From positions 1 to 64,000 of the forward strand of contig JAVYIG010009955.1 of assembly GCA_035222895.1 (NCBI GenBank): a stretch of DNA of 64,000 nucleotides, in the 5' to 3' direction. Positions 1 through 12,500 of the stretch are shown here, piece by piece. The translations under genes and the position numbers were made by a program. Under the pieces are notes generated by a model that searched no databases, was not told where the DNA came from, and worked only from the letters and a program-made list of their open reading frames with translations. This DNA comes from Strongylocentrotus droebachiensis (lineage: Eukaryota; Echinodermata; Echinoidea; Camarodonta; Strongylocentrotidae). How positions within the stretch are numbered: the stretch's first letter is position 1; each line of letters begins with the position of its first letter.

Positions 1-69
1 TCCATTTATATAGAACAGCTACAACATGTATATGAATATACTCCACTGCCCTTAATACAAAGTATCACA

Positions 70-286
70 TTATTACCCCGGCTGTAGCTGAGCCACCATG
101 ATACTAAGGTGCTCAAGCATTTAAAAAAAAAATTATACCGGTATTTACATCAACTATGGTAAAAGTGGCAAATGTAGATAAATGTCTTGCCAAAGGACAT
201 TAGTGCCAAGGCGGGACTTGAACTGTGAACCATGCAATTCAAAGTTTGGTGACTTTAATATCCACTAGACCAAGACACCTCTACAT
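70..286 (-). repeat. tRNA-headed SINE in the probable 3' UTR
   Basis: Read on the minus strand it begins GAGGTGTCTTGGTCTAGTGG (A-box-like), then GTTCAAGTCCC (B-box-like), and continues with the shared SINE body TCCTTTGGCAAGACATT. It starts about 75 nt past the stop codon in the same direction as the gene. A possible ATTAAA on that strand lies at 255-260. Confidence 0.7.
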
Positions 287-360
287 TATTAAAGCTACAT
301 CGACAAAAAAAAAAGAAAAAAAAGGAAGCTCATGATTTGCTCTTTCCTTTCACTGATGAC

Positions 361-502
361 TTAATTCTCATTGGAACAAGCACTTGCAGGTGCCATTTGG
401 TCTTCAAATTCTTCCAGTTTATCCCATACTTCTGCATTTCTAGCTTTTCTTGTTGCTGGCCAAAATTCCAGCTTAGAAGTTGGGCCATACACGTATCGGT
501 AT
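361..502 (-). CDS. C3: C3-like exon 1 (terminal coding exon, stop codon)
   Basis: One base plus 46 codons and a TAA stop at 361-363. It has KLEFWPATRKARNAEVW and EEFEDQMAPASAC, matching the W-P-E-E-D...L-x-x-F...C tail of C3. Acceptor TGTGTATAG. The 3' UTR must continue below 361; its end was not identified. Confidence 0.9.
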
Positions 503-3500
503 CTATACACATAGAGAAAAAGGTAAAATTTGAATTAAATAATACTTGCCATAAATTTCACATTCATCATACTCAGTCACGGAAGTTGTAGAGTGCCAAT
601 ATCTAGTTGCCTAATCAAAGGCACAGATGAGACTACTGAATATGCCGTCGCGGAATCACCAGGGAAAGGCTGGGGTAGTGGCTAGTTGTAAGCAATGTGG
701 AATAGGTACAGTATATACACATATGTATAAAGGTAGCATGTCCCATTTGCAGGCCCAAAAAAAATGAAAAGGTTAAATTCCAATGGCATTTGAAAGATAA
801 TACTAATTTAGAACTTCCCTCAAAACAAAAGGGCTTGTGGGGGGGGGGGGGGGAGGGGTAGGGGGCAACCAAGATCACGGCCATGGAAGGTCCAATCGAC
901 GCAAAAATTTGCACGGATATTGTCCGTAATAAAGAGTACTCTGCATAATGTTATTCTGTTTAAAAAGCAAGGTATGAAGGTCAATCTTTTAAAATAGTTT
1001 TTAGAGTAGCAAAGTCCAAAATATTGTATTGAAAAAAAAGTCAGATTTTAAATTAATTCTTTTGTATTTTAATATTTTATTAATTTCTCATGTATTTTAT
1101 TATTTTATTTCTCATGTATTTCTTCTATTTTTATTATTTGCTATGTTCCAGTATGTTGGTAGATTTCAAGAAATACAAGATCAAGAAAAGGCATACGAGA
1201 CCCAATTGGCAATTTAGGGGAAAATGGTATTTTGTACACAAGCATATGCAAAATGTCTATTTTCGTTCAAATTTGGACCAACATGTGACTACGAAATGTT
1301 GCGTGACCTCGTAATGAATTATCGGGGGGGAGAGGGGAGGGGGATCAAAATTACCCCCACCCCCTCCCTCCAGTCAGTATGAATATAAGAATAAAGCTGT
1401 CAATATTTGTACATGTATATTATATTTCACGTCATATATGTACCTTTCCTCTCCTTGTTCAGTGGTAAACTTGAGTGACTTCTGGCCAACAAGCAAAAAG
1501 GTTCCACCAATATTACGAGCCTTGACCTTAGGACAGTCACAACCTTCGTTGATGAACAATTGTCTCTGTGCCTGATGGGGGACATCTTCATCTCCTATTT
1601 CATCAAGGTAAAAAAGTGATAAGTATCTCAAACAAGAATAAAAGCATTTTTAACATGAAAATCAAGCAATTCACAAGTGTGGGTTAAGTTTGTCCTTTTA
1701 TTACCTAATGGGGGATAGCTTCATCTCCTATTGCATGGAGGTATAAAAATAAATAAGTAAGACCAAGAGGAAAACTAGGAACTAACTGGGAAGGGAACAT
1801 AAAGACCTGGGCCCGTCTTATAAAGAGTTGATATTAATTACAACTTATTTGCGATCGATATCGAACTATGTACACAAGGGATGGGGGACTGCAAACTTGT
1901 GATTGATTAGAGGACTTACGATTGATTTGGATCAATCGCAACTCTTTATTAAAGGTCGGGTCCTGGAGTGGAATGACATTACAAATGTGTACTAGGATGG
2001 CAGAAAACAATACATGTGTGGACAAATGGTTCAATCAACCTTTCAACTGGGAGTAGATACCTTGATATCATATTTTGTATATGGATATCAAGTTCAATTT
2101 TAGTTTATTTCCACAATCTGATAAAAATACAAAACAATCGAAAGACAAACAAGAATACACCATAAATATAACATAACAGATGATGGTGGGATCGACAATA
2201 GGCCTACAGGCCTGTCTATGGTCAATCCCTTAACCCTATTTAGCCCGGGGGGGGGGGGGCTTTAGAAGCCCCCCCCCCCCCTCGACATTTTTCGCGATAA
2301 TTTTTTAACGCAAGAAAATCTTGCACTGAAATTTTGTGACTTTTTTCTTTCGAGTCTTGCGCATCTTTTAAAAGAAATTTTTTCGAAAATCGGACCTACC
2401 ATTACAAAGTCACGTGTCCTTTTGTCTTTGCATGTCAGCCCGAAAATCGCTCATTTTGTGATTTGTGTACAAAACATATGGAAATTTCATTTTTCAAATA
2501 AAGAGATAAAACATTGGTTATTTGGTCTTGTTTATAGTTAAGGTGTTTATTTTGGGGTCAAAATAGTTGAATTATAGTTGGAAATGAAATAAAACAACAA
2601 AAACAATATAATACATAAGTTAAAAAAACAAAGAAATACATAAGAAATTATCAAAACAATAGATAACATAAGGAATAACCCTGGTTATTCAGTTGTTTGT
2701 ATTGTATTATTATTCCAAATGGTCTAACAAATATATGTAGTGAAAAAGAATGCTTAAATATGAATAATGTCTGATTTATGGGCAAAAATGTGAATTTTAT
2801 GACCTTATTTGCATAAATTACCATAAATATGCAAATGAGTGAATTTTTCAAAAAATTGAAATTACCATATTATTCTATACACTTCACTTGACATGTATGC
2901 AAATTTTCGCGGCGATCGGTCATTTTACGGCCGAGATCATAGGGGGGGGGGGGCCTTAGAAGCCCCCCCCCCCCCCTGGGCTATGCAGTTTCAAAATAGC
3001 CCGGGCTAAATAGGGTTAAGTATATACATTAAAATCAAATTTAACAAAAACATTAACTAAGTAACTAACAATACAACAACAGCAACTACAATAACAAAAC
3101 AAAACGGATGGGTAAAAGGAATGGCAGAGGAAGGGAGAAGGCAAATTAATATAAATTTAAAAGATGATTTTTATATGTTCGTTAAAAAAACTGAAAGACT
3201 TTTGGTACATTTTAAGGTATTCGATAGATTATTCCACATGATCGGTCCTGAGTATTTGATAGTACATCTATCCCCTCTAGCACCACCTCATATGAGTACA
3301 TGTAATGAATAGTTTTTGTTACAGTGAGTACCGTATTCGGACACCACCCCCGGATAGCTGTCCAGGGAAAAGTTTTCCTAGAGGATGGTTGTCGTACAGG
3401 GTAGTTGTCGGGGGGGGGGGGGGGGGGTAGTTGTCCTAGGGGGTAGTTGTCAGGGGGGTAGTTGTCTCAGGGGAGGGTTGCCCTAGGGGGTAGTTGGCTA

Positions 3501-6500
3501 GGGGTGGTTATCCGGGGGGGGGGGGGTCCTTCATGTGAATGTGCTTGTACATGTACTTTCTTTCACCCCCACTATACTAGCCAATCATTGTTATGTAATA
3601 ATTTCTGCAATGTCCTGCATCACGTGTGGTTGAAATATTGCATAGTGTACTCCAAGCACTTCCTAAAAAAAAATCCCCTCTAGCACCATCTCAGGTCAGC
3701 TGTAGCAGTATGGTAACTCGCTGCTTCCCTAGCTGCCCTGTTGGTTCTTGCATCTAGTTCTCTTGTCTGCGGTATTCATACTGTCATCAGTTAAGTATTG
3801 CTTAAATGAAACTCACCTGTTTTTATCGGGTTCAAGACAGTAAATCTGTAGATCCTGAAGCCTTCTTTTATTTCCTCCGTGTCAATCCGGATCTTGAGTG
3901 CTGCAAGAAGAGTCAGAGTAAAAAATCTAAATACATTACATTGCCATGGTTTGATGTACATAATACAGTGCATGCACACATGTGACTTGGCAAAAGGTAA
4001 GGGCACAAACAGATGCATTTAGAACTCAAAAGCGGTGAATCAACTTAAGAGTTGTAATTTGACATTTATACTTTAGATATTATTTAGCCTAATAAAGGAT
4101 GTAGCATAATTTCTGCTGCTCCATGTCATAATAATGTGTTTCTGCTATTTCGCCATAAAACTATGATTTACAAAAAATGTATTTAACTTTTTGAAAACTC
4201 GTCAATCTGTTGGTCAATTGAATCTGAGGTCACCGAAGCCACTGGCCCGTCTCTGTGGTATAATGGTTTAGTAAAGGCATTTGCTTTTAAGACAGTGACC
4301 CAGTGTGGATTCCCAGCAGACACTTTTTTAACCTTAATTGTAAAAAATTTCCAAAAGGGAGGACAACAATATAATACAATGTATATATGTATGTATACAG
4401 TGTGGGAAATGCCTTTGAATATAACATGCGCTTAAAGGGACTTTGTAACATTGTTCAGATGAGAGATAGTGGTGCTAAGGTAGTGACTTCAATGCTAGAT
4501 GTACAATTAAAGATAATCTGAAAATTTGAGTGAAAACGGATCATTATTCATGGTACAAATTGGGAAAAATTGATCTGATCGATTCCTTAATTCTCCCAAC
4601 TATATTATTCTACTTCTATTCTGCTACTTGTCAAAGCCTGTTCAGCATCAAGACAAGGACAATTTAATTACATTTTAGGTGAATGTAAATCGTCACAAAG
4701 CAATAAAATGGCTCTACATTCCATTGCAGACAGTTAAGTGTTGACAGATTTTTATAGCCTGTTTCATGTATTTTTGTCACGGAAAAACTGTTGGGAAAAT
4801 TCAAAAATGGTTGGGAGAATTTACTGCTATAATCACTGTTAGAGGGTGCCTCCCATCGACGCCTTCAAAGAAAACCATAGATATCTTTGTGGTTTGAGAA
4901 TTTGTTCAGGATTTTTTGCATGTCAGAGGGTTAGTATAGTAGAAGGAATATAGTAAGTAACATTTTATACAAAAATTAAGCAATTTTTTTCATCAACCTT
5001 CAACAATGTTACCGAGTCACTTTAAATTGAGTAACCAACTAACTATTATGTATGAATTGCGTGTTATTTCATATGTGTACTTTGATATCTTTATGATTGT
5101 TAGTATTTACCATAACTACTGTGGCTTGCACAGGCAGTTCTTTCCAGGTCAATTTTTGTATATGGCCCAGGACATGGATCAATGTTGCAGTATTCTGTAA
5201 GAAAACAAAGCATAAACATTTGAATTAATTTTAGTCATGTACATGTACTTGTATGTGTCATGTAGGAAGTAGTCATGCAATCATCTAAAACAATTTGAAG
5301 ATGCACAAAATCACTACTAAGCACAGGTCTTAATCTTCAGTGATATCCAGAGGCAGCCCTCCTGGGGGCGTTATTTTTTCGGCGGCACAGATTGGGGTTA
5401 GGTGCATGTTGAGCCTATGGGAAAGTTTAGGGTTAGGGTTAGGGTTAAATCAAGACCCCTTTAAAAAAATAAAAAGCCCCAATCTGTGCCGCAAAAGAAA
5501 ATAACGCCTCCGGGGGGGCGGCAATAAGTGTCTACTTTTAATCTCTAGTAAGTGCCCCTTTTCAGGAACGAGAAGTGCCTCTTTTCACTTTTGATTAGTG
5601 CCCCCTTCACCTCTGATAATTGCCCTATTCAAATCTGAGAGGCGCCTCTTTTACTTTGACAAGTGCTCCTTTTCCTTTGTAATAAAAAATGCCCCTTCCC
5701 CTTTTAATAACTACCCCCATTTTAACTCGGATAAGCGCACCTTATATTTTCACATGCGCCCCTTTTCCTAATGATAAGTGTCCCATTAAAAAAGAGCCCC
5801 TTCCCCTTCTCATAAGTGCCACTTCTCTGGTAAATGACCCTTTTCAGGTACGAGAAGTTACTTCTTTTCACTTCAGATATAAGTGCCTCCTAAATCTCCG
5901 ATAAATACCCCTTTAAAATCTGATCTGTGCCCATTTTCCTTTATTGCCCCTTTTCATATCTGGTCATTGCCCCTTTTCAGGTGCGACAAGTGCCTATTTT
6001 CACCATTGATAATTTCCCTTTTAACAATGAAATATGCCCCTTTTCCTTTCTAATAAGGGACCTATCCCCTTTCCATAAATACCCCTATCAAAATATGATG
6101 GCGCCCCTTTTCCGTCGACAAATGGCCATTTCTTATTCTCATGACTGACTTTTTTCATCCCTGGTGAGTGCCTCTTTTTGAGGGTGTAAGAAGTGCCCCA
6201 TTTTCACCTCTAATAATTACTCTTTGACACATGCTCCTTTTCTTTTCTGATAAGTGTCCCCTTTTCCTCTCATCATTAAACGCGCCCCAAAGTTTTAAGC
6301 GACTAAGAGCAATTTCTCCCAAAGCTCGCTTGCTACTAGGCCTGTTTTGAAAGCCCCTTTTTGGTAGTCGTCTACACAGTGATTTTTTTGGACGATTAAT
6401 CAATTAGTAAATACAGGTGCAGCGTTATAGCTACGGTGGGCAGCGCTCAGCACGGGGGATTTCCGCCCACCACTCCTGATGAAAAACACTGCTTCCGCCC

Positions 6501-9500
6501 AGCACTAATTTTGCATAAAACTTGCTTTAAACGTAACTATTTGTGAAGAAAATAAGTACATTCATATTTCCGTCTTTAATCTTGTTTTATTTGCAATTGT
6601 AAAAGATTCCTGTTTTCAATTCGACAATAAATGATTTTTTTACCAATTTGCCGAGTGTTGTTTGTCTAAATATGTAATACGATTCACGAAAACTTCCACA
6701 ATGAATTTACCGTACATACCGATGTATACAGGTACGTATTATACGTATACATGGGTAAATTCAAAATGGCAGCCCGGGCTCTTTCGATTACTGTTCTTAT
6801 AAATGTTTAGATCGTGATTTTCCAGAAGAAATAAATAAAAATATTATAATATATATTTATTTCATTATTTACCGGTATATTGTAAAATTTGTCTGATATT
6901 ATCCCAATTAAAGTATTGGGTTTGAGCCGAAATTGTTTTGATCAGCGCCTAGTACGCACGTGAATTAGTGTTTATAGCTCGTGATCGCGATGTTGCAGAG
7001 GTCAGAATTTGGGATTTAAAGATCGAGGGCATGTGTATCATCAAGCGCAGGCTCGGTACTCATGAAAATCATCAGCTCGCTAGTTGTTTGCTTCTAGGTG
7101 GGAATTTGATTTATTTAAACTTCCTTGACAATGTCTTAGAAAGTCAAATTATTATTATTGTGACAGATTTCTATTTCACATCCATTTAGACTCTTTTTAG
7201 GCGATGTTCTTGGGTTCCCAATGAGTCATCAAGTATTCGGTTATCAAGTTCATTATTCGACTACTGACTTAATACCAGGGGGGTATACGATTAAACGTTT
7301 CTCAAAACGGGCCTACTTGCTACGCTCGTATGCAACTATAAATGATATACTTATGTTGCTTATAACCCCATCAGGATTGTTTTTTTCTCCCTCTTTATAA
7401 GATGTAATTTTTCGCACTGTGATCTCACAAATATTACATTTTTTCCTTGCTCGCAAATTAAACTTTGCAATGTTGAAGAGAGAAGCATTTAATACTTTCA
7501 GATTTTTTTTTTTACGCTGCTTTGAAAGTTTATTAGATATGCCTTATTTCTATATTTTAAAGCTACATGTGTATCAGTCATGAATCCATCATCTACCACA
7601 CTGAAATCATTCAAATAATGAAAGAATATTAACTTTTTCGGTTTAAAAAAATTTGGAGTGGACTTTAAAAGATTATTATTATTATTATTATTATTATTAA
7701 TACTTGCCTAAGGATCCACCAGAGCAGATACATTCATTTTCAGAGCAAAGCGTTGACAAGAGGGCACTGCCTGCACCAGGCTTGTAGAATATCGTGCAAG
7801 ATTTCTCTGCAAACAAATAGAAGAGTTTTGATATTAGAACTATTTTAGCAGATAATGGATAAAATAATAATACATTTATAATATTAACAAATATAAATGT
7901 AGAACAGGTAAAATGCAAATATAATGGACACTGTTTATACTGGGTGAAAAAAGAAAGCGGGCACTCTTTATTGTTCAAAATGTTCATATAAATTTTTCTT
8001 TAAAATGTAATAAAACATACATCAAATTAAAGAAAAGTTTTTAGTTTACCAAGATAACTGAGATCAAAATTTGAAGTTTGATGGGCACATTCCATTAACC
8101 GTAAGAAGGTTAGAAGGATGAAGAAAAATCGCAAAACTAGAGCAAGTAGCCATTCAAATGTTAATGAAAATGTGCATCTGTAGATATGCTTGTTCAACAA
8201 TGAAAGCAAATAATAAGAAACAATGTGGATTGAGCTTTGGATATTAACTGTAGTCTCAGGACGACATGGTTTTGACAAGCTTGGTTATATTCCTTGTGAT
8301 TTAAGAAAAAAAATTGTTTTAATGTTACTCTACAAGATGGAAATGCTTATCAACAATTAAATGACCACATGCCCCAATTTGCCATTTTCTTTCAGAGACT
8401 CATTTTACTGTTAAATGGCTATGCTCACTCATGCATGAATGTTCTGATTCCAATTGAATATCATCTTAAAGAGGATTAATGTATGTTTAATTTGATACAT
8501 GAAAGATAAGTTTATATCAAGTATTTATTTTAAAATCTTCATTATACATAGTGTCTACTTTCTTTTTTGAAGTTGCTTGGTGTATAATGTCTCTGTCATT
8601 TATTGATATAAATAAGCCTGATCTAAAATTTAGCCTCAATTGCAATGGACGTCAGAAGTAGATATTAATGAATAGACGAGGGGAAGACGATATCATCCAA
8701 ATATCTCAGATATGATTACAAAAAGATGTTAATTGTTCATTTCGTACAGAAATGGGTAGTTTTCAACGTTATTTGACATAACGGTTTTATTAAAAGTATC
8801 CCAGAGCCCCATCTTACAAAGAGTTGATATTAATCAACTAAGTACATAAGAGATAGGAGACTGCAAACTTGATTGATTGGAGAACTTAAGATTGATTTGA
8901 ATCAATTGCAACTCTTTGTACGACAGGGCCCAGGAGAAGAGAATTGATTAAAATTTTGTTTGTTATGGCCCGGTCCCACTGGCCGATGGACACAACACGT
9001 ATGCATAAAGGACACAGAGGACGAGCAAAATTTCGCGGGTGGCTCCATCCGTTTTTATCCGCTCCAGAAATGGACAAAATTTGCGAAAATTTGCGAAAAC
9101 AGAACGGAAAATAACGGACGTGGGTACCGGACCTTTAGCAGATGATTCCACATGTTTTACTGATGGCCTAAAAGAATCTTGTAAATATTTATTTGATATG
9201 ATTGAGACACTTTCCTGTAAATCTTGCTGTAAGTTTCATATGATTAAATCAGAAGCAATATGGATTGGCTCCGAGAAGGATTCTCAATTTTGTTAGTGGA
9301 AGAAGCATAGAAACACCTTTCTTTGAATATAAATCAATTATTTGACCTTAACTAAATTAAAGACAAATCTTAAATCCACTGAAAATACCTTTAATTGTTA
9401 ACGCGCAAGAAATTTATCCCCAAATGGGAAGATTTGTGTTAGAAAGACCCTATTATTGCCACAGCTTCTATATTTTTCTTTTTTAGACAGTTAAATACAA

Positions 9501-12500
9501 CATTTAAAAAGTTTTGTATTGAGTGATATCAATGATAGGGTCAAAAGACAACTCATGGGAAATGATTTTCTTTTGGGTGGTTTACAAATCCCTGACTTTC
9601 AAGGTTTACATTGCTTATATTGCTGTTTGTAAATATCTTTAATAAATACTGTATAGCAATGAGAACCAGAACGTCAATAACGTAGTGCTCATCCGCATCT
9701 CGCAACAACAAATATCGTAAATTTTATGTGGTACACTTTTGAACTGGTCAAAAATAAAAAATTTGATGGCGGCCTGGAAGGGCAGATAAACCAAACCAAA
9801 TCAAAATCACAAAAAGTATTAAAAGAGAATTACCTGGGTCATAATAGTCGTAGACATGTACAGCAGCTGCTTGCACATTTCCTACAACCACGTCAGATTT
9901 GGCAGAAAAAGTAAAACACAGATCTTCATCACTCGGAATCTAGGAAACAAATATTACAAAGAAACAAAATGCTGAAAAGATGTCACTAGATATCATGCAA
10001 GATTTAGATTTTAAAAAGTGAAACATCTGATCTTTTTCATTCAGATTCTAAGAGACAGATTTTAAAAGAAAGAAAGAAAGTGATGAAACTATTGAAAAAT
10101 GTTCCTACATTTCAGGCAAAATTTGCCTGGAAATGTGATACAAAGATCTTCACCGTTACCAATTTAAGAGACAAATATTACAAAGAAACAAAAAATAAAA
10201 TTATTCCTAGAATTTGTGCAAGGTTTGGCTGAAAAAACGTAACACAGATCTTTCAATGGGAATCTGAGAGACAATTATTACAAGGCATCAACAATTTGGA
10301 GAAAAAAAATCCTAGATTTCATGTATAAGATAGAACCACAAATCATAATGTGCTTGTGTTTCATGCCATATACATGTACAGTTATATGTACTTGAGGAAA
10401 ACTTTTATACAAATTGCTTTCTAAAAATGACAAGGATTTTTGTTTGGCTGATTTTAATCACATTCTGTTTAAACCTTCATCACTGTTAATATATTTAATT
10501 TATTATAGGTTTATTATTTTTTTTTACAGTATTACATAAACAAAAAGACAAAATGCGGCATGTTCCTTACCGTATCTAAATAAAAGATAACAGAGCGTGA
10601 GCTGGCTTCATACGAAGAAATTAATTCACTGCCGTTCACCAACTGGAAAAAGAAGTTGATATCAATAATGCATTAAAAGCTCACATAAAGTTAAGGTAGC
10701 AAAGAACAAGATTGGCATGAAACATGTTAAATGTACCACAGTCTCACATCAATCTCCTTATATATATATATATATATACTTAGATTTGGTCTATTCCTCC
10801 GTACAGTGCTCAATGCCTTATTCAATATACATATATATATATATATGTGCAATTCAATTTAACATCTCATCCACAATTTCCAGTGAATTTTGTTGTAAAT
10901 ATTTGAAAGAAATGCTAGATCATGGGTCATGGCAAAGGGGCTACATTATCCAACACTAGAACGCTAATTCCACTCCAATGGCTCTCTGCACAACAATCTC
11001 AAAATAGTATTTCACATTGCAAATTCTACTGTAGTCCAGGCATTGGGCTGCAAATGTGGTCTTTTAATGCAAGAATAAAACATTTTGCTTCAATTCCATT
11101 GGGCTTCACAGTACCAAAACTGTCATTAAAATATGTCAAATTACACTTTTTAAGTCATCAATATTACCCCCAAATGTCCACAATTACATGTAATTGCCCT
11201 ATAGAAATTTATGTGCTGTCATAAAATCACAATTTGGAGCTAGAGCTTTCAACAGATTTGGAGGGTAGTATCAGAATTGTCATTTTAAAATCACCAGATT
11301 GGTGGAGGCGTCGTGGTACAGTGATTCATTCACTTGACAGTTTGAATCTCAGCACTGCTATAACATCCTTTGGCTAGACAATAGGTACCTGGTAATGGCT
11401 GGGGTAATAATAATTCAGGGCCCTTAGAAATAGATGAGGCTTCCCTGGGTTAACAAAATTAGCAACGTCATCACCATCATCATCATTATTTATTTTTTTG
11501 TTGTATATACTGGGTGGTGTTTCATAAAGATCCTTAGTCTAACTTAATTCTAAGTTGGACTTACAATTATGGAGAGCCATTTGTAGCCTTAAAATAAAAT
11601 ATATTCAAAAGCAAAAATCCAAGTATTTAAGACTTTTCATAAATTCCACATCAAGAACATGAAATCTCTTTGATAATAGAATGAATGCTTTGAATCAACA
11701 TTTTATGCCTTTAAAAATAACTTTTACAAAATATTTTCAAAGATGCTAACGGCTTTCCATAATTGTTAAGTCCAACTTAAAGATAAGTTCAACTGAGGAT
11801 CTTTGAGAAACACCCCCAGGACTTTAAGCCTTACCTGTTTGAGCCCTGTAAGTCCTGGTTCTGAAAGTTCAACAGCCTTAAATCCAGAGTACAATCCTAC
11901 GTCAACAATGCTCATATGGGTTGTTCCTTCACCATTGTAGCTTCAATCAAAAAAGAAAAGAAAAATAAATTATGATAATAATATTTTGTGCTTTAGACAA
12001 TAGTTCCACATATAATACATGTAAGTGCTTCAAAAAATAGGTAAAATAGAGCAAACATAAAAAGCTAGGTGTATCTCTTACGTATTAGCTTTTGGTTGTC
12101 TTTTAAATGTAGATAGATTTGAGCGTAGGACATAGTTGCCAATAACGGATTGAAGATAACGTGTGGATTCAATTAAATCATGATCAACTGCAAAGCTGTT
12201 TGGCTAAACCACATGCTGCGTGAATACCTCTTTGAAAAAGAGCCCTCACACAGATGTCGGGAACCTTGAGGTAGTATGTGCTACAGAACCAGCTATCTTT
12301 GAGAGGCTCAAACCATATCTTGAAGCTTGTTCCTCTCATCCTCCTGGCCGCAACCTTCCCAGTTAGACCTGGGTTCAGCTGAACCTTGAGGTAGTAGGTG
12401 CTACAGAACCAGCTATCCTTGAGAGGCTCAAACCATATCTTAAAGCCTGGTCCTCTCACCCTCCTGGCCGCAACCTTCCCAGTAAGACCTGGATTCAGCT

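Noticed and set aside
5427..5447. True telomere or chromosome-fusion point
   Set aside because: Only three and a half TTAGGG units, within a small TIR element.
5521..6300. CRISPR-like array
   Set aside because: Units are degenerate and adjacent with no unique spacers; the genome is eukaryotic.
12184..12459. 91-codon minus-strand frame with a repeated FKIWFEPLKDSWF motif
   Set aside because: Antisense of the 120-bp LINE-derived tandem repeat; no start context or homology.
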